Shown piece after piece: positions 10,480 to 18,893 of a stretch of 64,000 bases of DNA (within the stretch, counting starts at the first letter, position 1; every line of letters begins with the position of its first letter). Where the stretch lies: NCBI GenBank assembly GCA_963575745.1, contig CAUYUJ010018482.1:740588-804587 (forward strand). Reading direction: 5' to 3'. The position numbers were made by a program, and so were the translations under genes. The notes beneath the pieces are model-generated. The model saw only the letters and a program-made list of their open reading frames with translations, made no database searches and was not told the DNA's origin. Origin of the DNA: Prorocentrum cordatum. Lineage: Eukaryota; Sar; Dinophyceae; Prorocentrales; Prorocentraceae.

Positions 10480-10650
10480 GGGAGGAGAAGGTACCCACAA
10501 CGCTACCTTTCCCTCGTTTTCCCGTTTTGGGGGGCTCCTCAGAGGCTCTCGTCGCCACGGCTGGATGTGCCTTGAGATCCTGGTCAGGACGCACCCCGGG
10601 AGAGGTTCGGGGAGTGGCGGTACCGTTTTGGGGGGGTTTCCCCAAAGCCG
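10480..10650. repeat. Interspersed repeat (AGAACGCACCCCAGGAG family), copy 2
   Basis: Carries GGTACCCACAACGCTACC, CCTCGTTTTCCC, CTCGTCGCCACGGCTGGAT and AGGACGCACCCCGGGAGAGG, in the same order as the copies at 7830 and 43680. Confidence 0.65.
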
Positions 10651-10687
10651 TTCAAGGAAGCGTTCCAGAAAGCTTGCAGAGCGTTCC

Positions 10688-10852
10688 ATGATGGGCCTGT
10701 TTTCCACCACCACCACCATAGGTTGGAGGGGGAGGGGGCCTTCCTCCTCCTCCTCCTCCTCCTCCTCCTCATCGTCCTTCTCCTCCTCGTCCTCCTCTTC
10801 CTCCTTCCCCCCTCCAACTTATGGTGGTGGTGGTGGAAAACAGGCCCATCAT
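10688..10852. mobile_element. Fold-back element with a (CTC)n loop, copy 1
   Basis: The left arm ATGATGGGCCTGTTTTCCAC continues as (CAC)n-ATA-GTTGGAG, and its reverse complement closes the element at 10852. The arms are about 40 bp and nearly perfect; the loop is (CTC)n. A second copy with the same arms lies at 58177-58352, where the loop is purine-rich on the same strand, i.e. inverted relative to the arms. Confidence 0.8.
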
Positions 10853-10984
10853 TCCAGGGAGCTCTGGAGCGGCCGCGGCGCCCGACGCACTCTCCAGACC
10901 CGCCTGCTCTCAGAGCTTCCCGATTATAGTCCTTCGTGTCGTGCCGCAGTGCGCTGCGCTGTTCGGTCCAAGCCTTGAAGCCAG

Positions 10985-11106
10985 GATTGCAAAAAAACCG
11001 AAGGATTGCAAAAAAAAACCTTCGGGTTTGCAAAAAAAACCCTTCGTTTTTTTTTTGCAATCCTTCGGTTTTTTTGCAATCCTTCGGTTTTTTTTGCAAT
11101 CCTTCG
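10985..11106. repeat. Inverted array of CCGAAGGATTGCAAAAAAA units
   Basis: About three units of CGAAGGATTGCAAAAAAA on one side meet three reverse-complement units (TTTTTTGCAATCCTTCG) on the other. Together they form one near-perfect palindrome of about 120 bases. Confidence 0.85.
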
Positions 11107-11357
11107 TCCCTGGCGCCCGTGCGGACTTCTCAGCTAAGCCTGATCTTCTGCCAAGTGCGTACTGCCCTCAGCATGACAGGTTTCACGCCTTTTCGCCCTC
11201 CCGGTCCAAACTCCTCCTGTCCGTTTTCTTTTCGGCGTGGTGCGTTCCAGCATCCGCGAGTTGCCCGTGGCCGCAAAACGTACGTTCATGCCAGGACTTC
11301 GGCACTGCTCCGAGAAGAAGCGCGTGGGACCTTGATCGTCGGAGGTCCACGTCTCCC

Positions 11358-11547
11358 TCAGGAGGAGGAGGAGGAGGAGGAGGAGGAGGAGGAGGAGGAG
11401 GAGGAGGAGAGGGGGTGGGGGAGGAGGAGGGGGGAGGGGGAGGAGGAGGGGGAGGGGGAGGAGGAGGAGGATTAGGAGGAGGAGGGGGAGGAGGAGGAGG
11501 AGGAGGAGGAGGGGGAGGAGGTGGAGGAGGAGGAGGAGGGGGAGGTT
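11358..11547. repeat. (GGA)n microsatellite
   Basis: GGA triplets with GGGGGA variants. All frames are poly-Gly, Glu or Arg, or on the other strand Pro, Ser or Leu. Confidence 0.95.
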
Positions 11548-11719
11548 TCCCCGCCACCCCTCTGGAAGAGATGCGCTGCGCAGATGGCGGGAGATACCAA
11601 ATCCTCTGCGAGCCCTCGAGAGCCCGCCGCGCTGCTCCTCCTCTCGCTCTCGGGCACGGGCTGCCGGCACTGCCGCCAGCGCGAGCGACTGCCCAGAGCG
11701 AGCTGGCACGCTTGGAGTT

Positions 11720-11737
11720 GAGTCGGGCCTGTCCCTC
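11720..11737. mobile_element. Truncated end of a GTCGGGC hairpin element
   Basis: GAGTCGGGCCTGTCCCTC matches the left end of the hairpin family (see 12111). It is cut off exactly at the TA of the 169-bp element that follows, consistent with nested insertion. Confidence 0.6.
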
Positions 11738-11906
11738 TACACCTTAAGCGATGCTTAAGAAAACCCAAGTTTTCGGCCAGAGTCTCGATTATTCTTAATG
11801 TTTCAATGTAAATCCTAAGATTTGAAAGGAAATGTTGGGTTTTTGTTCAAGTTCTGAGACTATGAATTTCTTAACCCATGATTTCTTAATCATTTCGCAG
11901 GGTGTA
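11738..11906. mobile_element. 169-bp TIR element with TA target site, copy 2
   Basis: Same ends and internal order (TTTTCGGCCAGAGTCTCG, ACTATGAATTTCTTAACCCA) as copy 1 and the same 169-bp length. It follows a hairpin-element fragment directly. Confidence 0.85.
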
Positions 11907-11939
11907 CTCAGTCGCGCGCAGAGGGGGGTAGGGGGCGGG

Positions 11940-12055
11940 GGGAAGGCTTCTTAGAAGCACCCCTGCTTCTCAGAAGGCGCGGGCCTTGTCTACAGATGTA
12001 AGGCCGGCGCCTTCTGAGAAGCAGCCTCCTTCTAAGAAGTCCTCCCCCGCCCCCC
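11940..12055. repeat. CTTCTCAGAAGGCGC-rich repeat segment
   Basis: Carries GGCTTCTTAGAAGCACC, AGAAGGCGCGGGC, TTGTCTACAGAT and GAGAAGCAGCCTCC. The same order occurs in both 270-bp repeats of the Penelope-like element (32135-32240, 35540-35645) and partly at 30560-30600. Confidence 0.7.
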
Positions 12056-12110
12056 ACCCCCTTGTGCCCGCCGCCAACGCTGCCCAGAGCGAGCTGGCAC
12101 GCTTGGAATT

Positions 12111-12253
12111 AAGTCGGGCCTGTCCCTGTACAGGAGGAGTCTTCAAAGATAGTCAAAAAATTGTCTGGGGACGATCTGCTGGCTATTCGAATCTTTGTTG
12201 CGTACGTTTTGCTGTCTCGTCCGAGGTCCGCCTGCAGGAGGGCATGCCCGACC
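12111..12253. mobile_element. GTCGGGC hairpin element, copy a
   Basis: Left end AAGTCGGGCCTGTCCCTGTA-CAGGAGGA; right end CCTGCAGGAGGGCATGCCCGACC. A conserved interior GTCTGGGGACGAT is shared with the copies at 12599, 37465 and 55605. About 143 bp with no coding capacity. CTTGGAAT occurs just outside both ends (12102, 12259). Confidence 0.75.
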
Positions 12254-12473
12254 CAAGCTTGGAATGAGCTTCCTGGCCATCACGCTGGCGCACCAGAAGC
12301 AGGCCGGCACACTCGGGATTTCCGCGGACGACAGGCGTTGTCTTGGCGTCTCCCGCGGCGTCGATGCTCTGGGAGCCCCAGGAATGGTACTGCGCATGGC
12401 TTCTCAGCCCCTTGGAGCCGAAGGGCTATGCACCGTCTCGCGTTGGCGCGGGGCCTGAAGGGAGTCCAAGCAT

Positions 12474-12597
12474 TCATCGAACGCGTCCCACTACTCGCAA
12501 CGTGCCTATGCTCGCAAACGTCAGCAAAAAACATGTCTTCCTCGATGTAAGGGATCGCAAATCCTCGCAGCGGATATAGGCCATTTGCGAGCAGCTT
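12474..12597. repeat. Interspersed repeat shared with 45325-45460
   Basis: Both copies have CGAACGCGTCCCACTACTCGC-like sequence, AAAAAACATGTCTTC, GGATCGYAAA and CAGGCCATTTGC-like sequence in the same order. A small open frame through it is shared only because the DNA is repeated. Confidence 0.65.
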
Positions 12598-12598
12598 T

Positions 12599-12750
12599 AA
12601 ATCGGCCATGTCCTTCTACAGGAGGAATATGCAAAAATAGTGAATTAGCCTGGGGACGATGTTTCGACTAATTTTTGGCAAGTGTTGACTATGTTTTACA
12701 TCAATTTCGGCTTTCGTCCAAAATCCGCCTGTAGGAGGACATGCCCGACC
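12599..12750. mobile_element. GTCGGGC hairpin element, copy b
   Basis: Left end ATCGGCCATGTCC-TTCTACAGGAGGA; right end CCGCCTGTAGGAGGACATGC-CCGACC. Interior TGGGGACGATGTTTCGA. Confidence 0.75.
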
Positions 12751-13274
12751 CAAATCTAGGCCATTCGCGAGTAGCTGCTCTGCAGGTAGTGGGACGCGCT
12801 GGTCTAAACATGGTGCGGTGCACGCGGGCGCCGTTCTCTCGTAGGAGGGGCACGCGAGGCTCACGGGAGGGGCGCGGCCCCGGGAATACGTGTTGCTGGA
12901 GGTGCTGAGGTGGATCTGCTGAGTTCGGGGAAGAGAGAGCCACATACACGTACACATCATCCATTTCTAAGTATTCGAAAGTTCTTTGATTTTTTTGGGC
13001 CAAGATCCTTTCATTTCTAACCGTTCTATCCTGGGCCTCTTCCTGGCCACTAGGGGGCCAGGAACAATTAGAAACGAGCACACTTAGAAATGAGCACGAT
13101 TAGAAATGAACGACGTGTAAACGTTTTACGCTTCGCGCGGGCCGTCGAACGTTTATGTTTATGTGTTTCTCTTCCTCTATAAGTGTGAGTAGTGGGTCTG
13201 GCGCAGATGAGGTGAACTACTGCGTGCAATCGTGCGCAACAATTGCGGGGGTCACAACCTACAGTCAACCCGCA
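12751..13274. other. No gene recognised
   Basis: Contains three close variants of TTAGAAAYGAGCAC (13068-13110), otherwise unique-looking sequence with no coding signal. Confidence 0.4.
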
Positions 13275-13460
13275 TAGTAAGGATGGTCAATTTTCCCAAG
13301 GGTACCCTTGCATCCTTGCCTCCTCGGTCCACCCTTGGCCACTTTCGGTGGCCGCGTCCCGCTCGCAAAGTGTCGACATGGCCTTCCACGGCCCTGGCAT
13401 CCTTATCGCGCGTCCTGAATATACGAGTTGACTATTGCGTGCAATCGTACAACGCAGTTG
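13275..13460. repeat. Interspersed repeat (CCCAAGGGCACC family), copy 3
   Basis: TTCCCAAGGGTACCCTTGCA, CCTTGCCTCCTCGGTCCA and CATCCTTATCGCGCGTCCT match the copies at 7305 and 7563 in order. Confidence 0.65.
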
Positions 13461-13875
13461 CGGGGGATCATGACCTGCTGCACCACTGCTCGTGCACTCG
13501 AAAGAATAATCCACAACTGCATCCACGCGCAACCATCGCAGCCATCGTACACACTATTGCATGCAGGCTCCAACTGTTGCAATTCTTATTGCACCTATAC
13601 CCGCGGACCCATCTGCGCCAGACCCACTTCTCCAGCTTGAAGTGGCCAGTGAGAGCCGTCCAGGCAAGATTTGTCAGGGAAACAACTCCTCCACTCCACC
13701 CCTCCTGTAGACGGACTCCCAGTCCAGAGTTTCTGCGCCTCTCGTCCGCGCGCAGACGGGGAACATCGACGAGTACAACAAGCGTCACAGGTGGCGAGAT
13801 ACACACCCCTTGCACCACCTCGCTGATGAGGAGTCCGACGTTGCCAAATGGAGGGGCTAGGGGTGCAGGGCTCAT

Positions 13876-14075
13876 TCCGTCTCCTCCGATCCGATTCTGG
13901 TTCGATTCGTTGTCGGATCTCGATTTAGATTCCGATTTCTCACTGAAGGCCTTATTAGCCCGCCGATTTCCCCAGATTCGACTTCCATCGACTTGGCTGC
14001 CGATTTCCGCTGATCCCATTATTTTTTTCGATCGCCGATCCAACTTACTCGATTCTGGCCTCTCCTGGCACGGGT
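13876..14075. repeat. GATTCGATTC-rich interspersed repeat, copy 1
   Basis: Shares with 43862-44090 the order CCGATTYYGATT, GGCCTTATTAGYCYGCCGAT, GATTCGACTTC and GATCGCCGATC-like sequence. No inverted ends were seen. Confidence 0.7.
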
Positions 14076-14079
14076 AGGA

Positions 14080-14475
14080 GTTGGGTTACTTCCGTGCTTC
14101 GCCATGCAGTGATATTCCGTGTGCTGGAAAGTTTTGTGGGTGAGTGGGCCGTGCTCCATCACCAAGTGCAGAGAGGAAACGATACATTCCCACAAAGAAC
14201 TGATCATCAGGAAGCCCGACAGCGGAAGTTTTCCTATTCGTTCCAGATGGCACGGTTTGGGAGCAGAAATAGATCAATGGTATTTTGATGGCGTGAAGGC
14301 ACATGGTTGCTTTTCAGGTGCAGCGTGCAGCATGCGTGGGTTCCTAGATATACAGCTGCCTGCGGCAAGTCCCGCCGCCGTGCCTGCATTCTGGGTGAGG
14401 ACTGTTCGAGGTTCACGGGAGGCCGTCACGCGTGGATCCCAGTGTCTCCAGGCTTGGGGGAGCCGTGATGAGAGT
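14080..14475. other. No gene recognised
   Basis: A 217-codon + frame begins here but more than half of it is the GAT repeat that follows. The unique part has no motif. Confidence 0.4.
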
Positions 14476-14534
14476 GATGGGGATTCTGAGCATATTGGGG
14501 ATGATGACGATGATGAGTATGATGATGATGATGC

Positions 14535-14573
<39 letters not shown>

Positions 14574-15060
14574 GGATGAGGATGAGGATGAGGATGATGA
14601 CGATGCTGATGATGAATATTATGTTGATGCTAATGATGGTGATACTGATGATGGTGGTGGTGATGATGATAATGATGATGATGCTGCTGATGATGATGGC
14701 GATGATGATGGCGATGACGGTGACGATGACGACGACGATGTCGATGATGGCGTGGATGACGATGAAGACTAGGATGACTAGGGTGATGCTGTTGATGATG
14801 ATAATGATGCTGATGCTGGTTCTGATGTTGATGATGATGTTGATGCTGATGTTGATGACGATGATGATGCTGGTGACGATGATGCTGATGTTGTTGTTGA
14901 TGGTGATGATGCTACTGTTGACGCTGATGCTGATTATTATAATGTTGATGATAATGCTTATGCTGCGGGTGATCTGATGATGAGGAGGAGGGTGCGGGTG
15001 AGGGTGATGGTGATGGTGATGATGATGCTGCCGATGACGATGACGATGATGATGAAACTC
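14476..15060. repeat. (GAT)n degenerate microsatellite, about 580 bp
   Basis: GAT/GAC/GCT triplets almost throughout. The three + frames read as poly-Asp, Met and stop-rich; the minus strand reads as poly-Ile, His or Ser. A real acidic protein cannot be excluded but nothing supports one. Confidence 0.9.
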
Positions 15061-15350
15061 GTTTGGGCCGTCTTGGGTCTGCCTGGGCCTCTTCTGGGGC
15101 AGTTTGGGGGTCCATGGAGGCCCTCTTGGGGCCCTCCTGCCCTGGCTCTGGGGCTCTCTCGGGCCGCCTTGGGGCCCTCTTGGCCGCATGGTGGGGGTCG
15201 GGGGGCCGTCGATGGGCCGTCCTCGCGCCGTCCTGGGCCGTCGAAGGGCCTTCGAAGGTTGTCTTGGGTCCCATGAGAGGCCCTCTTGGGCCGTTGTGGC
15301 GCCGTCTTGGATGTCGCCTGGGCCACCATGGAGTCTTTGGGCCGTCTTGA
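15061..15350. repeat. Degenerate GGCCGTCTTGGG tandem repeats
   Basis: Short units of GGGCCSTCYTGGG with spacers of 9-20 bases. Similar composition recurs at 15410-15560, 56037-56195 and 63846-64000. Confidence 0.7.
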
Positions 15351-15671
15351 ACGGACGGCAGCCCGAGAGGGCGAGAATGCGACAATCATTCAAACACCCA
15401 CGGGAATCGATGCTTTTGGCTTCCTCGGACCCTGTTGGAGGTCCTCTTGTGGCCCTGTCTGGTCCCCTTGGAGGCAGCTTGGGCCGTGTTCAGGTCGTGT
15501 TCGGCCGCCTTGGGATCATCACGGGCCGTCTTCGAGATATGTTGGGCAATCTTGGTGTCCGTCGTTGCCCGCGCGGGCCACCTTCGAAGCTCGGGGCGCA
15601 TATCTCTTGTGTTTTTAACGAGTGAACGTGGCCTGGAAGGCCTTGCAGCACTTGGGAGCAGCGCCTGGGAA

Positions 15672-15925
15672 TGCGGGAAGTGAACGATCCTCGGGCGGAT
15701 GCGCGTGGGATGCGGGGTCCAGGAGTTATCGGCCATGCGGGAGGTGCACAATCCTCGAGCGGGCGCGCATGGAATGAGGGTTCAGGCATCAGCTGCAATG
15801 CGGGAAGTGCGCCATCCTCGAGCGGGCACGCGTGGAAGGGGGGTTTAGGTATTAGCTGCCACGCGGAAAAAGTGCACCATCCTCGAGCGGGCACGCGTGG
15901 AAAGGGGTTTCAGGCATCAGAGCGG
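15672..15925. repeat. 63-bp tandem repeat, four units
   Basis: ATCCTCGAGCGGGCACGCGT-type blocks recur at about 15690, 15751, 15814 and 15879, each followed by GGGGTTTAGGCATCAGCTGC-like sequence and GCGGGAAGTGC. Confidence 0.9.
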
Positions 15926-15929
15926 GAGC

Positions 15930-16843
15930 GAGGGAAGTGGCCTCGGTGAGTAGGGGAGATGCACGCGGCAGTCTGCGAGTTGAGGGGGGGGGGCGGCCCC
16001 TTATTAGGTCACAAAAACTCTACAAGACAGCCCTTGGCATTCTTCCACGCCTCAACGTGCCAGGGGGCACGGCGGCGGATTGCTCATGGTCGCCACAGGA
16101 TGAACACCTTAAAGAAGAGAGAACAGTCTCACAAGGCCAACAGCGTCTCACACCATTGCGAATATTGGCATGAGCTACGTGTGACAGCATACGGTTTCAT
16201 GTCACGACATGGGTCAGGAGGGATACCCCGAAGGGCAGGCATAGGTGGTGGATTGAGCCCTGTGGGGCAGCAGCGTGCCATGAGGCAAGGAGGCGGAGAG
16301 GGGCCTTGCCAGCTGGGGACCAGACATCCGGTGGCGTGCGCCAGCCTTCCAGATCATTGGAGACCGGATGTTTGCGGTCGCGGTCGGTCGCCACCGATCG
16401 CGATCGATCAGTCGGGACCGATCGGTCACGCCCGATTTTGAAGCAAATGGGTCGCAGGAGTTTGAAGCAAAGTCGGTAGCGACCGATATCGCCAGTCGCG
16501 ACTAGAAAGTTTCGGAAGGGGCCAGGACGAGGATAAATCCGTTTCAGAGCGTTCCGGAACGCTCTCAGAGCGTTTTAGAACTTTTTGAGAAGGGCAAGGC
16601 GCCCGAGGCATTTTCCAGAGCCTCCGGATCTCAGAGGCCCGATTTCTTCTTCGGCCTGGCTTAGTTTTGTAGAAGTCTGGCATCGGGTGATTCGAAAAAG
16701 AAGTCGACCACAAACTTGATTGACCCCCGAATTGATTGCCCCGTTGAAACTTATGAGAAAATGCATAGAATGCTCCGTAGGTCGAGGCGACATTTTGCGT
16801 ATTAATTGGTGGGCCCCACGAGAAAATCAATGCTGGGGCGAAT
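15930..16843. other. No gene recognised
   Basis: Mixed sequence. A cluster of GATCGGTCGCGACCGAT-like short palindromes lies at 16375-16510 and GAACGCTCTCAGAGCGTT at about 16557. Confidence 0.4.
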
Positions 16844-17032
16844 CTCGGCGGCGAGCGAGGGGCGTAAGTGAGAAGGGGCGGGCTTTCTCAGAAGTTCGGA
16901 AGTCCCCCGGCATTCGAAGTGTTCCACGAAGACGCAGAAACATTATCAGAAGGCGCGAGGGCTTCCGAGAAGTTCCGCCGCCTTCTGAGAAGGCCTTCTC
17001 CTTCTCGCTTCCCCCCCTCGCTCGCCGCCGAA
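16844..17032. mobile_element. Short TIR element, CGGCGGCGAGC family, copy 2
   Basis: Begins TCGGCGGCGAGCGAGGGG and ends CCCCCTCGCTCGCCGCCGA, a clean inverted repeat of about 20 bp. The interior has CTTCTCAGAAG blocks, as in copies 1 and 3. Confidence 0.75.
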
Positions 17033-17076
17033 AATCAACTCTGCAGTCCATTCCCGACTCGAGTGATCACGGCTAG

Positions 17077-17460
17077 CAGCCTGTGGAGGGCATGACCTTC
17101 GAAGACGGATTATCCTGCGCATTCTTCGTGGCTTCGGCGGACCCTTCGGCGTATGCGCTCGACGAGAGATTCAACGTAAATTCTGGCGTAGACCCATTCT
17201 GTCGTCGATTTTCCTACTCGAGGGATCTGGGCTGGCAGCCTGTGGATGGCAGGGCCTTCCCCGAAGACGGAACATCCTGCGTATTCTTCGTGGGCTCGAC
17301 GGGCCCTTCTACGTGTATTTTCTTCGTGGGCTTCGACGAGAAATTACACATGCCAATGCCGGGGTCGATCCAGATTCTGTCGTCGATGTTCCTACCTCGA
17401 GGCCTCGGGGCTGGCAGCCTGTGGAGGGCAGGGCCTTCCCCGAAGACTGCTGAGGACTGC
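17077..17460. repeat. Tandem repeat of about 155-180-bp units
   Basis: GGCAGCCTGTGGAKGGCA-GGGCCTTCC begins units at about 17077, 17231 and 17410. CCTGCGYATTCTTCGTGG and ATTCTGTCGTCGATKTTCCTAC occur once per unit. Confidence 0.8.
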
Positions 17461-18890
17461 CGAAGGGCCTCCCGCGCGACCCGAGGGCCCCCGCGCACGG
17501 CGGGCGCTCCCCTCGCATGCCGGCGGGCGGCAGACCTCACCAGCTCGAAACATGTCCCTGTCCCTATGGTTGACATCACCTCACCTCGATGCCGATCTCA
17601 AGGATTCCCTCAGTTTCTGAGGGCCTATCCCCGAGATTGTCCTCGCTTTTTGCTCGCCCCTCTTAGGGACAGGGATAAGTTCGAGGCGGGCGGCAGACCG
17701 CGCGCCCGGGCGCCCAGGCCGGGTGCGGCGCGCGCCGGGTCCGGAAGCGGCCAGAGTCGCAGGCCCAGAGGTTGACACCAACACCGATTTCGGCGGTGTG
17801 CCCCGACCGAGGGCAGGAGGTCCCGGTCTTGGTGGTGGTTGGTAGTATTCTGGCTTCCAAGGTTCGGGGGCGGAAAAGAGGGGGGTGATGACTAGGGGGG
17901 GGTGGATATCATGGCGGGGGCCATGATATTTCCCCAGATTTCATGGCGCCTCTTCTCATTTCATTACGTCCCTGGCCCCCCCGCTGGGCCGCGCACATGC
18001 CGCCGGTCATGATTTGCACCCCCCCCTCTTCGACACCCCCCTCTTGGCCGCTCCCGAAAGGTGACCGAAGTATCACCACCAACACCGAAATCTAGGATCA
18101 TGGTTCCCCTGTGGGGGCAACCCCCTGTCTTGGTGTTGGTGCCCACTTCCAGGCCTCCAGCAGAGGTGCGGATCTCAGCTCCGGAGGCGACGGTGGGGGC
18201 GCGGACCTTCGAAGGCTTCGGTGGCAGATCATGGGAGCCTACAGTAGCCTCATGGTTCCGTCTGTAGCGTCGATTGGCGTCTGGGAGCCGATGAGATAGC
18301 GCCGATTTAGCGTCGGCTGGCGTCGGTTAGCGTCGATTTAGCGTCGACTAGTGTCGATTTAGCGTCGATGAGCGTCGATTCGCAAGAGCCGACAAGAAGG
18401 TATGGGAGGCGGCTCCCATGAGTCGCCACCGAAGAAGGTGCTGGCCTTAATGGGAGCAAACGAGATACCGCCCACCCCCGCCCCCCCTGCGGGCCTCATA
18501 ATAATGGCGTTGGGCGGACGAATGAAACCAAGCCACCAGAACTGATTTTTTCATCGTCTGCCCTCCCGCCCCTCCAAGCAAGCAAGTCCGGCCGGGCGAC
18601 TCAGAGAGCCGCTCGCTCCACTAATGGGGACGGAAGTGAAGACAGCGTGAAACAGCGACTATATTTGTGCACAAACATGAACAACACCCCTCGCATCAGA
18701 CAGAATGCTCGGCATCAGCTCGGTGACGCCCTCGACGGGTCAGCCTGGCGAGTCGAGTCGACAGCCGTGCCCTGGCGTGGACCAGGCACTCTCGCTTGAA
18801 CTCTTATTATCTGGCGAAGGGGGGCGACAAGAAGAGGGGCGGAGGAGGAGGAGGACAGGGAGAAAGAAGGGGGGTGACCAGGGCTGGCGG
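17461..18890. other. No gene recognised; short GCGTCGATTTA repeats at 18290-18390
   Basis: GC-rich sequence with TCGGTGTTGGTG-like duplications at 17775 and 18075, and about eight GCGTCGATTTAGCGTCG units at 18290-18390. Nothing coding can be supported before the LINE 3' end at 18894. Confidence 0.45.
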
Positions 18891-18893
18891 CCA

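Noticed and set aside
14119-14772. 217-codon Asp-rich open frame
   Set aside because: Two thirds is the (GAT)n array and the rest has no motif.
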